From Candidatus Cloacimonadota bacterium (GTDB taxonomy: Bacteria > Cloacimonadota > Cloacimonadia > Cloacimonadales > WRIO01), in NCBI GenBank assembly GCA_023230175.1, contig JALNXV010000094.1, positions 1-10,608 of the forward strand: a stretch of 10,608 nucleotides of DNA. The letters run 5' to 3'. Position numbers and translations under genes: made by a program. The notes under the pieces were generated by a model. It did no database searches, was not told the origin of the DNA, and saw only the letters and a program-made list of their open reading frames with translations. Positions 1 through 6,773 of the stretch are shown one piece after another; position 1 is the stretch's first letter; the number at the start of each line of letters is the position of its first letter.

Positions 1-81
1 GTCCCTTTTATTATTAGTGTAATGTTTACCAATCATCATACTAGATTACTTAACTCTATATTACATTAAAGTAAAAGAATA
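1..81. other. Short flanking stretch downstream of the repressor gene
   Basis: These 81 AT-rich bases follow the repressor's stop codon in its reading direction. Only weak, scattered inverted repeats are present (for example TAATGT at 20-25 and ACATTA at 63-68). I see no hairpin followed by a T-run, no RNA gene and no convincing coding frame. Confidence 0.5.
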
Positions 82-852
82 TTATTTTGCAATAATTAAT
101 TCAACACCAGCTTTATTGAATGCTTCAATATAATGCTCGTTGGGTATTTTATCTGTAATAATATAATCGATATCTTCAAAATCACAAGAAGTACATAAAA
201 ATATCTTATCGAATTTGGTTTGATCAGCTAGAAGTATGTGAATTTTTGAGTTTTTTAACATTTGCTTTTTTACAAGGGATTGTTCTAAAGAAGCTTCGGT
301 TATACCAGACGACAAAGATATCCCTCCACATGAAAATATAAAGGCATTACAATTAAAATTTTTAATGTATTCTACAGTTGTTGCTCCAAGAATAGAGTTG
401 GTATTACTGTATATAATACCTCCTGGTAAATGGACTTGTGCATTAACGTTTGGATTACTAGTTATTAATGATGCATTATGAAGTCCGTTTGTTATAATCT
501 TAATATTTAGTAATCCAGTCATCAAAGATAAGACATACCCGGCTGTAGAACTTGAATCGACAAAATAAGATTCATTTTTTGATAACAATGGTAAACAGCT
601 TAGAGCAATTTTATGTTTTTCTTTTGTTCTTGTTTGTACTCTGACTAATATGGATGATTCAGTAGAAGAAGATTCGATTAAAGAAGAATTACCGTGTGTA
701 CGAACGATTACTCCGTTTTGTTCCAGTTTAATTAAATCTCTTCTCAAAGTTGATTCACTTATATATAATTGTTTTTGAATTAATTTATTTGGCACAGATT
801 TTTCTTTTTTTATGATTTCAAATATTTTTTTTTGCCTATCATTCAGTATCAT
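82..852 (-). CDS. DeoR-family transcriptional repressor, probable rhamnose operon regulator
   Basis: This 256-residue protein has the usual DeoR-family length and layout. Residues about 5-57 form the N-terminal winged helix-turn-helix, with recognition helix ISESTLRRDLIKLE (31-44) followed by the wing GVIVRTHGN. The rest is a DeoR C-terminal sugar-phosphate sensor domain: FVDSSSTAGYV (97-107), TNGLHNA (121-127), CGGIS (175-179) and LLADQTKFDK (207-216) match the conserved phosphosugar-binding loops. ATG at 852 is preceded by GGAGGG (863-858) at 5-base spacing. The gene is divergent from the rhamnose operon and shares its control region. In Bacillus subtilis the rhamnose operon is controlled by a DeoR-family repressor (RhaR/YulB) that responds to rhamnulose 1-phosphate. 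By analogy this protein probably represses the adjacent operon and itself. The effector is inferred, not visible. No convincing terminator follows the stop within the 81 bases available. Confidence 0.9.
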   Translation of the reverse strand: MILNDRQKKIFEIIKKEKSVPNKLIQKQLYISESTLRRDLIKLEQNGVIVRTHGNSSLIESSSTESSILVRVQTRTKEKHKIALSCLPLLSKNESYFVDSSSTAGYVLSLMTGLLNIKIITNGLHNASLITSNPNVNAQVHLPGGIIYSNTNSILGATTVEYIKNFNCNAFIFSCGGISLSSGITEASLEQSLVKKQMLKNSKIHILLADQTKFDKIFLCTSCDFEDIDYIITDKIPNEHYIEAFNKAGVELIIAK

Positions 853-881
853 AAGAACCCTCCATGTTTTGGCTGTTTATG

Positions 882-929
882 AATGAATAATAATATATTA
901 ATGAATAATTGTCAAGATATCGTTCATTA
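882..929. promoter_or_regulatory. Candidate repressor operator: repeated AATGAATAAT motif
   Basis: The 10-mer AATGAATAAT occurs at 882-891 and again at 900-909, exactly 18 bases apart on the same strand. A third, inverted copy of its core, TTCATTA, is at 923-929 and pairs with TAATGAA (899-905). The copies cover the -10 and spacer of the leftward promoter and abut the -35 of the rightward promoter. DeoR-family repressors commonly bind multiple short repeats, so this is the best operator candidate. In such AT-rich DNA some repetition is expected by chance. Confidence 0.45.
887..915 (-). promoter_or_regulatory. Predicted sigma-A promoter of the deoR-type gene
   Basis: Read leftward, a consensus -35 TTGACA occupies 915-910. 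A 17-base spacer and -10 TATTAT (892-887, 5 of 6 matches) follow. The start of transcription would be near 880, giving a leader of about 28 bases before ATG at 852. The -10 overlaps one copy of the AATGAATAAT repeat, consistent with autorepression. Confidence 0.6.
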
Positions 930-930
930 C

Positions 931-958
931 TTGACATTAATTGTTCAAAAGTGATAAA
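931..958 (+). promoter_or_regulatory. Predicted sigma-A promoter of the rhamnose operon
   Basis: A perfect -35 TTGACA (931-936) is followed after 16 bases by GATAAA (953-958, 4 of 6 to TATAAT). Transcription would start near 965. The weak -10 would suit a regulated promoter. A second, weaker candidate further down pairs TTTACA (980-985) with TATATG (1004-1009) at 18-base spacing; its -35 lies inside the cre-like site. Either way the cre-like site is placed to block initiation or early elongation. Confidence 0.5.
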
Positions 959-971
959 GTCATGTTGAAAT

Positions 972-985
972 TGAAATCGTTTACA
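972..985 (+). promoter_or_regulatory. cre site (CcpA catabolite-responsive element)
   Basis: TGAAATCGTTTACA matches the cre consensus TGWAANCGNTNWCA at every specified position and is pseudo-palindromic around the central CG. It begins about 7 bases downstream of the predicted operon start point. Binding of CcpA with HPr-Ser-P there would be expected to block transcription when preferred sugars are present. Bacillus subtilis rhamnose genes are likewise under CcpA. Another LacI-family regulator could recognise a similar palindrome. Confidence 0.7.
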
Positions 986-1033
986 ACATAAAAATGTTAT
1001 TATTATATGTAATGACTAATGGAGGTGCTAACA

Positions 1034-2278
1034 TTGAATAAAATCACAATGGCTGTACTAGGTTTTGGACAAAGAGGAATTGTATTTTCTAATGTAGCAA
1101 AAGATTTTAAAGATGAAGTTGAACTTGTGGCTGTATGTGAGAAAAATCAAGATAAATTTGACATGATTAAAAACAAATATTATTTAAATGAAAGTCAAAT
1201 TTACCAAAATGAAAATGATTTTTTTTCAAAAGGCAAATTAGCCGATATTTTAATTATTTCTACTATGGATCAAGATCATTATCTACATACAATGAAGGCA
1301 TTAGATGTTGGATATGACATTTTATTGGAAAAACCAATCGCATTAACAAAGGAACATATTTTTAAAATTAAAGAAAAAGCCAACAAACTGAATAGAAAAA
1401 TAGCTGTTGCACACGTATTAAGATATACCCCTTTCTATCAAGAAATTAAAAAAGTGATTGATTCCAAGTTAATTGGTCAGATTGCTTCAATACACCAAAC
1501 AGAAAATGTGGGGTATCTTCATTATGCACATAGTTACGTAAGAGGTAATTGGCATAATTCTAATGTTTCAAGCCCGATGATCCTTGCTAAAAGTTGTCAT
1601 GATATCGACATTATTAACTATTTAATGGGACAACGTGTAGAATATTTGTCATCTTTTGGTTCACTCTTTTATTTTAAAAAAGAGAATATGCCAAAAGGAG
1701 CAGCGAAAAATTGTATAGATTGTAAAGTGGAATGCCCATTTAACGCAATAAATTTTTATGAAAAAAATAAAGATTGGATGGCATTCTTTACACTGGAAAC
1801 GGATGTTTTAAAAGTAATGTCTAATAGAAATTTGAATTATGGAAAATGTGTTTATGATATGGACAATAATGTAGTTGATCATCAAGTCCTTAATATGCAA
1901 TATGAAAATGGCACAACCGCATCGTTTTTAATGACTGCATTTTCAAAAACAACGCATAGAAGAATTGAAATAAAAGGAACTCTAGGAGAAATTGTTGGAG
2001 ACCTAGAAGATAATATTATTCATGTGATGCCATATGGAAAAGATAACTATGAAATAAATATCGCTCTACTCACATCCGATTTAAGTTATCATTCGGGCGG
2101 TGATAAAAATCTTTTAATAGATTTTGTTAGAGGAATCAGAGATAATCAGCCATTTAATACTGACATTAATAATGCTGTAGAAAGTCATTATCTTGCTTTT
2201 AATGCTGAAGAATCACGATTAAAAAATGGCTTAGTCATTGATGCTAAAAAAGAGTGGGTTCATTATGGACGTAACTAA
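1034..2278 (+). CDS. Gfo/Idh/MocA-family NAD(P)-dependent oxidoreductase
   Basis: This is a sugar or cyclitol dehydrogenase-like protein, 414 residues from TTG at 1034. An in-frame ATG exists at 1019, but it overlaps the GGAGG at 1021-1025. That GGAGG sits 8 bases before the TTG, and the nucleotide-binding fold starts immediately after it, so TTG is the likely start. Visible features are a Rossmann GxGxxG (LGFGQRG, residues 9-15), the family signature EKP (99-101), and the H-D of KSCHDIDIINYLMG (186-199). A cysteine cluster C227-x2-C230-x3-C234 with C272 further on (GKCVYDMDNNVVDHQ) marks a subgroup with a probable structural metal or Fe-S site. The substrate is unknown. Its place as first gene of a rhamnose operon suggests oxidation or epimerisation of a rhamnose-linked sugar or uronic acid, possibly a 3-keto-glycoside step. 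That role is inference. It overlaps rhaB by 14 bases. Confidence 0.85.
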   Translation: MNKITMAVLGFGQRGIVFSNVAKDFKDEVELVAVCEKNQDKFDMIKNKYYLNESQIYQNENDFFSKGKLADILIISTMDQDHYLHTMKALDVGYDILLEKPIALTKEHIFKIKEKANKLNRKIAVAHVLRYTPFYQEIKKVIDSKLIGQIASIHQTENVGYLHYAHSYVRGNWHNSNVSSPMILAKSCHDIDIINYLMGQRVEYLSSFGSLFYFKKENMPKGAAKNCIDCKVECPFNAINFYEKNKDWMAFFTLETDVLKVMSNRNLNYGKCVYDMDNNVVDHQVLNMQYENGTTASFLMTAFSKTTHRRIEIKGTLGEIVGDLEDNIIHVMPYGKDNYEINIALLTSDLSYHSGGDKNLLIDFVRGIRDNQPFNTDINNAVESHYLAFNAEESRLKNGLVIDAKKEWVHYGRN

Positions 2279-3725
2279 ACATTATATAACGATTGATGTT
2301 GGTGCGAGTTCTGGAAGAATCATCGTATATTCTTTCGACAAAGAAATAAAAAGCCATGAAGTTCATCGTTTTAAAAATAAACCGTATTCTGAAAAAAATC
2401 ATTTGCTTTGGAGTTTTACTCATATTATGAATGAAATTTATGAAGGTTTAACTAAAGCATTTCAATATGAAAGTGAAATTAGCGCTATTGGTATAGATTC
2501 ATGGGGGTGCGATTACGGTTACATTGATTTTACTGGGAAACTTATACAAAACCCATATAGTTATCGAGATTTAAGAACTGCAAACATTGAATCTATTACG
2601 AATAAGTATTTTAGTAGAGAATCATTATATAAAAAAACAGGTATACAACATTTAAGATTCAATACAATTTATCAAATAGTTGATGATCTAATTAATCACA
2701 AAGAAATACTATCTAAAGCAAATAAATTATTAATGATCCCAGATTTAATAGCTTATCATTTGACTGGAATTATAAAAATGGAGTTAACAAATTTATCAAC
2801 GACCTCATTTTATGATTCGATAAATCATGAAATTATTGATGAAGTTAATAAACTTGGTTATCCAACCTCATTGATTCCTGAAGTTATTAAACCAGGGGAA
2901 TTTTATGGCAATATTTTACCGCATATAGCTCAAAAATATAATTTGAAAGAAGTACCAGTAATTGCTGTGTGCACACATGATACAGCCTCAGCTGTCCATA
3001 GTTTACAGTTATCAAAAACTGACACTTATATATCATCGGGGACTTGGAGTTTGATTGGTAAATTGTTGGATAAGCCATTAATAAATAATAATACTTTCAA
3101 AAAATCATATACTAATGAAATCGGATTTAACAATAAAATAAGATTTTTAAAAAATATATCAGGTTTTTGGATTAAAAATTTAATTTTAGAAGCATTTAAT
3201 CAAGTAAAGGTAGAGTATGATGAGTTAGACAGATTAATAGAACAAACGCTTGATTTTGATTCAATTATAGATCTTGATCACAACGATTTTGAAGTTGGAG
3301 AGAATATTGTCGAAAAAATACAAACTCATTGTAGAAAAACAAATCAGAAAGTTCCTCATAAATTAGAAGAATTTATCAGCGTATTTAATTACAGCTTAGT
3401 TTGTAAATATAGGCAACATATTGAAACTCTTGATAATTTGACTGATTATAAGACTAATCAAATATTTATTATTGGCGGAGGTGCTTCAAACAGTTTAATT
3501 AATCAAATGACTGCAGATATTACTGGAATTAAAGTCATTGAAGGTAACAATGAAGCCACGTCGCTAGGAAATGCTTTTGTTTTACATCAAGCAATTAACC
3601 AAATAGAAGATGTAACGGTAAAAAGTTTATTTATTAATAATGAAAAAAAAGAATTTTTGCCAAAAAAAGATTTAACAGAGGTTTATAAAAAATATATAAA
3701 ACTTATGAAAGGGACATGTTTATGA
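2265..3725 (+). CDS. rhaB: Rhamnulokinase
   Basis: This FGGY-family kinase phosphorylates L-rhamnulose to L-rhamnulose 1-phosphate in the cytoplasm. It has 486 residues from ATG 2265, close to the usual length of about 490. The N-terminal phosphate loop is IDVGASSGRII (10-20). Other RhaB-like blocks are IGIDSWGCDYG (75-85), NPYSYRDLRT (96-105), TGIQHLRFNTIYQI (125-138), the catalytic-base motif THDTASAV (Asp239; Asp237 in E. coli), YISSGTWSLIG (255-265), and FLKNISGFWI in the second domain. TTG 2238 and ATG 2241 are in frame upstream but lack a ribosome binding site and would extend the overlap with the preceding gene. ATG 2265 follows a weak GAGTGGG, and the fold begins just after it. It ends in TGA, overlapping the rhaA start as ATGA. 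Gene order and neighbours make fuculokinase or xylulokinase unlikely. Confidence 0.93.
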   Translation: MDVTKHYITIDVGASSGRIIVYSFDKEIKSHEVHRFKNKPYSEKNHLLWSFTHIMNEIYEGLTKAFQYESEISAIGIDSWGCDYGYIDFTGKLIQNPYSYRDLRTANIESITNKYFSRESLYKKTGIQHLRFNTIYQIVDDLINHKEILSKANKLLMIPDLIAYHLTGIIKMELTNLSTTSFYDSINHEIIDEVNKLGYPTSLIPEVIKPGEFYGNILPHIAQKYNLKEVPVIAVCTHDTASAVHSLQLSKTDTYISSGTWSLIGKLLDKPLINNNTFKKSYTNEIGFNNKIRFLKNISGFWIKNLILEAFNQVKVEYDELDRLIEQTLDFDSIIDLDHNDFEVGENIVEKIQTHCRKTNQKVPHKLEEFISVFNYSLVCKYRQHIETLDNLTDYKTNQIFIIGGGASNSLINQMTADITGIKVIEGNNEATSLGNAFVLHQAINQIEDVTVKSLFINNEKKEFLPKKDLTEVYKKYIKLMKGTCL

Positions 3726-4963
3726 GTGTAATTACACGATATAATCAAGCTAAACAATTATATGAATCACTTGGCGTTGATGTGGAAAAAGCAATTGAAA
3801 CATTAAAAAACACTCCAATTTCTATTCAATGTTGGCAAGGTGATGATGTTCAAGGATTTTATAATAAACAAGCGTTATCTGGAGGTATATCCGTTACTGG
3901 AAATTATCCTTTTAAAGCGAACAATATTAAAGAATTAAGACAAGATATTGAAGAGGTATTGAAACTAGTTCCATTTGATCATCGATTAAGTTTACACGCT
4001 ATCTATTTAGATACTAAAGATAAAATTGGATTGGATGAAATTGAACCTATTCATTTTGAATCTTGGGTTCAATGGGCTAAAAACAACAATGTTAAACTTG
4101 ATTTTAATCCAACTTTGTTTTCACACCCGTTATCATCAACTGGTTTTACATTATCTTCTAATGATGAGGATATTAGAAACTTTTGGATACGTCATGTAAA
4201 GCAATCTAGAAAAATATCTAATTATTTTGGGGAAGAACTTAACTCAAGAAGTGTATGTAATTTATGGATTCCTGATGGCTATAAAGATACACCATATTCA
4301 AGATTGAACCCTAGAAAATTGTTAAAAGAGTCCCTTGATCAAATTTATAAGACTAAATACCCAAATGTGATTGACACTTTAGAATCAAAATTATTTGGTA
4401 TTGGCGCTGAATCTTATACCACTGGATCACATGAATTCTATTTAACTTACGCAGTGAAAAACAATTTATCTGTTTGTTTAGATGCCGGTCATTTTCATCC
4501 TACTGAACAAGTAAGTGATAAACTTTCATCAATTTCGCTTTTTACAGACCATCTAATGTTACATGTATCAAGACCAGTTAGATGGGATTCTGATCATGTC
4601 GTAAGTTTTAATGATGATTTACAAAATATTACTGATGCATTAGTAAGAGATGAACTACTGAATAAAACCTCAATCGGTTTGGATTACTTTGATGCATCAA
4701 TAAATAGAATAGCTGCTTGGGTAATTGGAATACGAAACACTCAAAAAGCACTTCTTAAATCGTTATTAGAACCTAAAGAATTATTACATCAGATTGAACA
4801 AGAACAGAATTATACAAAAAGACTAGTTTATATAGAAGAATTAAAATCTTTACCATTTGGATTAATCTATGATTATATTTGTTTAAAAAATAATAAACCT
4901 GTTGGATTAGATTATCTAAAAGAGATAGAAGCTTATGAAGTTTCATTGAAAGGAAAACGCTAA
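3722..4963 (+). CDS. rhaA: L-rhamnose isomerase
   Basis: This metal-dependent TIM-barrel enzyme interconverts L-rhamnose and L-rhamnulose. It has 413 residues against 419 in E. coli. The N-terminal signature ISIQCWQGDDVQGF (33-46) is typical. The seven metal ligands known from E. coli RhaA all have counterparts at a constant offset of 13: Glu221, Asp254, His257, His281, Asp289, Asp291 and Asp321. They lie within LESKLFGIGAE, CLDAGHFHPTE, LHVSRPVRWDSDH and LDYFD. ATG 3722 overlaps the rhaB stop as ATGA and has AAAGGG (3708-3713) 8 bases upstream. The in-frame ATG at 3716 would be only 2 bases from that site, so 3722 is preferred. The enzyme should be active. Confidence 0.96.
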   Translation: MSVITRYNQAKQLYESLGVDVEKAIETLKNTPISIQCWQGDDVQGFYNKQALSGGISVTGNYPFKANNIKELRQDIEEVLKLVPFDHRLSLHAIYLDTKDKIGLDEIEPIHFESWVQWAKNNNVKLDFNPTLFSHPLSSTGFTLSSNDEDIRNFWIRHVKQSRKISNYFGEELNSRSVCNLWIPDGYKDTPYSRLNPRKLLKESLDQIYKTKYPNVIDTLESKLFGIGAESYTTGSHEFYLTYAVKNNLSVCLDAGHFHPTEQVSDKLSSISLFTDHLMLHVSRPVRWDSDHVVSFNDDLQNITDALVRDELLNKTSIGLDYFDASINRIAAWVIGIRNTQKALLKSLLEPKELLHQIEQEQNYTKRLVYIEELKSLPFGLIYDYICLKNNKPVGLDYLKEIEAYEVSLKGKR

Positions 4964-4964
4964 T

Positions 4965-5777
4965 ATGAAAAATATTTTAGAATCTAAATTCATTCAGGAA
5001 TTTTCTAATGTTATTGATAGAATGTATCTTAACGGCTGGGATGAACGAAATGCAGGAAACGTATCCTATCTTTTGTTAGAAGAAGAACTATCACCTTATC
5101 TTGATTTATCTAAAAAAGGACGAGTTCATCAATTACAAATAGATGCTCATAAATTAGCAGGAAAATACGTATTAGTTACTGGGTCAGGGAAATACTTTAG
5201 AAACGTTAAAGGTAATCCCGAAGCCAATAGTTGTATCATAAGAATTTCTCAATGTGGAACACACGCAGAAATCTTATGGGGTTTAAAAGAAGGTGAAGTT
5301 CCAACCTCAGAATTAAGTACACATTTATCATCTCATATAGCTAGGTTAGAGGTAGATGATACCCATAGAGTAATTATTCATACCCATGCTACTTATTTAA
5401 ACATTATGAGTGCTGTTGTTGATTTAGACGAAAAAAATTTTACTAAAGCTTTATGGGGGTTAAATACAGAAAATATTATTATCTTTCCTGAAGGAATAGG
5501 GATAATTCCATGGGAAATACCAGGGAACGGATTAATCGGAAAAAATACAGCAAACAAAATTAAAACCTATAAAATCGTTTTGTGGCCATTACATGGTGTT
5601 GTAGCTTCAGGTGAAACTGTTGACAGTGCTTTTGGCTTGATTGAAACAGTAGAAAAAGCAGCAATGATGTACATGGTTATTAATAATTATTCAAATTATA
5701 AAACTATAAATGATGAAGAGTTAATTAAACTTGCATCAGCATTTAAAGTTACACCTAATAAGGAGTTTATTAAATGA
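4965..5777 (+). CDS. rhaD: L-rhamnulose-1-phosphate aldolase
   Basis: This class II zinc aldolase cleaves L-rhamnulose 1-phosphate to dihydroxyacetone phosphate and L-lactaldehyde. Its 270 residues compare with 274 in E. coli. Zinc ligands His139 and His141 (IIHTHATYLN) and His210 (WPLHGVVASGE), with catalytic Glu116 (PTSELSTH), align within two residues of E. coli His141, His143, His212 and Glu117. The N-terminal NGWDERNAGNVS (23-34) and phosphate-binding TGSGKYFRN (72-80) are also characteristic. It starts one base after the rhaA stop, with GAAAGGA (4948-4954) upstream, and its TGA overlaps the next start as ATGA. This is the single-function RhaD, not the bifunctional RhaEW (aldolase plus lactaldehyde dehydrogenase) of many bacilli. 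L-lactaldehyde must therefore be handled by an enzyme outside the window. Confidence 0.95.
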   Translation: MKNILESKFIQEFSNVIDRMYLNGWDERNAGNVSYLLLEEELSPYLDLSKKGRVHQLQIDAHKLAGKYVLVTGSGKYFRNVKGNPEANSCIIRISQCGTHAEILWGLKEGEVPTSELSTHLSSHIARLEVDDTHRVIIHTHATYLNIMSAVVDLDEKNFTKALWGLNTENIIIFPEGIGIIPWEIPGNGLIGKNTANKIKTYKIVLWPLHGVVASGETVDSAFGLIETVEKAAMMYMVINNYSNYKTINDEELIKLASAFKVTPNKEFIK

Positions 5778-6766
5778 AAAAAATGAGCTTAATTGTTTTA
5801 ACATTATTATCGGTAATATTTATAAGTGGTTGTGAAAAGCCTGAAAACAGTGACAATAATGATGATAACGATGACAAAAATGTTGAACTACTTGAAGATC
5901 CAATATTTGCGACAGGATTTAATCTTTTAGGAATTAGTCCGGTTGAGGATGGTAGAACAATTAAAAGACACTTAGACTATGGTGGTACAGCACTGCCTAG
6001 TTCAAGACCAATATGGCATATGGCACAATGGTGGACGCCTTATGATGTTGTTGATGCAACCTATAAGGAAGTTAATAATGTTCATATATATGAAACCCCT
6101 TCAAGAATATTGAAAATGAATCCTGAAGATAATGGATATCTATATATGGAATTGTTTGGATTAAAAGAATACGAAAATGGACCAAGAAAATTAAATGAAC
6201 CATGGACACATGCTTTGATAGAACAAGATTTCAATGAATCTGTTGGAATGTCTGAATTATCAAGTTTGATGTTGAAAATGGAAGTTACCATACATCATGT
6301 CAATAATTTAATGGGAAGCGATTATGATCCAGGAAAACATGCTGCTCAGTTATTATGGTACTTAACTTTGAGAAATGTAGTTCCTGAAGGTTCAGAAGAT
6401 GTTGGACAAAATGGGGATTTCCTCTGGTTTGGTATTCCGATTTATGACAATAGAAATGATTTTATTCCTCACTCAGCTCATATAGATCAAGGAGCCGCTG
6501 GTACTACAGGAAAATTAATTTACTCAATGTCCTCGAAAAATTATTTTGATGAAAAAATCCAAATGAACAAAACGTATAACATTGAAATCGATGTATTGCC
6601 TTATTTAAAAGAAGCATTTATATATGCAGTCAATAACAACGCACTAGTTGGCGCACGTTTTGAAAATATGCAAATAGGATATATGAACTTTGGATGGGAA
6701 GTGCCTGGGACGTTTGATGTAGCTTCCACAATTAGGGGTATTTCAATTAAAGCTATTAGAAAGTAG
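5774..6766 (+). CDS. Lipoprotein of unknown family, paralogue of the next gene
   Basis: This 330-residue protein has a lipoprotein signal peptide: MKKM, a hydrophobic core, then lipobox ISGC with the lipidated Cys at 20. A low-complexity Asn/Asp linker (residues about 24-36) tethers a folded domain of about 290 residues that should sit on the outer face of the membrane. Conserved with its paralogue are PIW..AQWWTPY (79-90), IYETPSR (105-111), PWTHALIEQDF (143-153), HAAQLLWY (189-196), WFGIPIYDNR (218-227), H236-I-D-Q-G, GTTGKLIYSMS (243-253), and IGYMNFGWEVPGTFDV (301-316). The invariant His, Asp, Arg, Glu and Trp residues could form a carbohydrate-binding or catalytic pocket. Alternating hydrophobic patterning suggests mostly beta structure. 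I do not recognise the family. It is translationally coupled to rhaD (ATGA overlap; TAAGGAG at 5759-5765, 8 bases before ATG), which ties it to rhamnose metabolism. A rhamnoglycan-active or -binding role is inferred. Confidence 0.85.
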   Translation: MKKMSLIVLTLLSVIFISGCEKPENSDNNDDNDDKNVELLEDPIFATGFNLLGISPVEDGRTIKRHLDYGGTALPSSRPIWHMAQWWTPYDVVDATYKEVNNVHIYETPSRILKMNPEDNGYLYMELFGLKEYENGPRKLNEPWTHALIEQDFNESVGMSELSSLMLKMEVTIHHVNNLMGSDYDPGKHAAQLLWYLTLRNVVPEGSEDVGQNGDFLWFGIPIYDNRNDFIPHSAHIDQGAAGTTGKLIYSMSSKNYFDEKIQMNKTYNIEIDVLPYLKEAFIYAVNNNALVGARFENMQIGYMNFGWEVPGTFDVASTIRGISIKAIRK

Positions 6767-6773
6767 GTAATTA

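Larger units (their letters stand above)
853..1033. promoter_or_regulatory. Divergent control region between repressor and rhamnose operon
   Basis: This 181-base AT-rich gene-free interval is the only sizeable non-coding stretch in the window. It carries a predicted promoter for each direction, a set of repeated AATGAA-type motifs, a cre-like palindrome and the ribosome binding sites of both flanking genes, each listed separately. An inverted repeat TGTCAAG (910-916) / CTTGACA (930-936) supplies both -35 boxes, so the two promoters face away from each other with only 15 bases between the -35 hexamers. One bound repressor could therefore affect both directions. Confidence 0.8.

Noticed and set aside
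1..69. Open frame of 22 codons on the + strand ending in TAA at 67-69, possibly the tail of an upstream gene
   Set aside because: It is too short to judge, has no recognisable sequence, and a run this long can occur by chance.
985..998. Small hairpin AACAT-AAAA-ATGTT in the operon leader, considered as terminator or attenuator
   Set aside because: It has only five AT-rich base pairs and no T-run, so it would not be stable.
2887..3078. Antisense open frame inside rhaB
   Set aside because: It lies wholly within a clearly conserved kinase gene, its translation resembles no domain, and it has no ribosome binding site that I can see.
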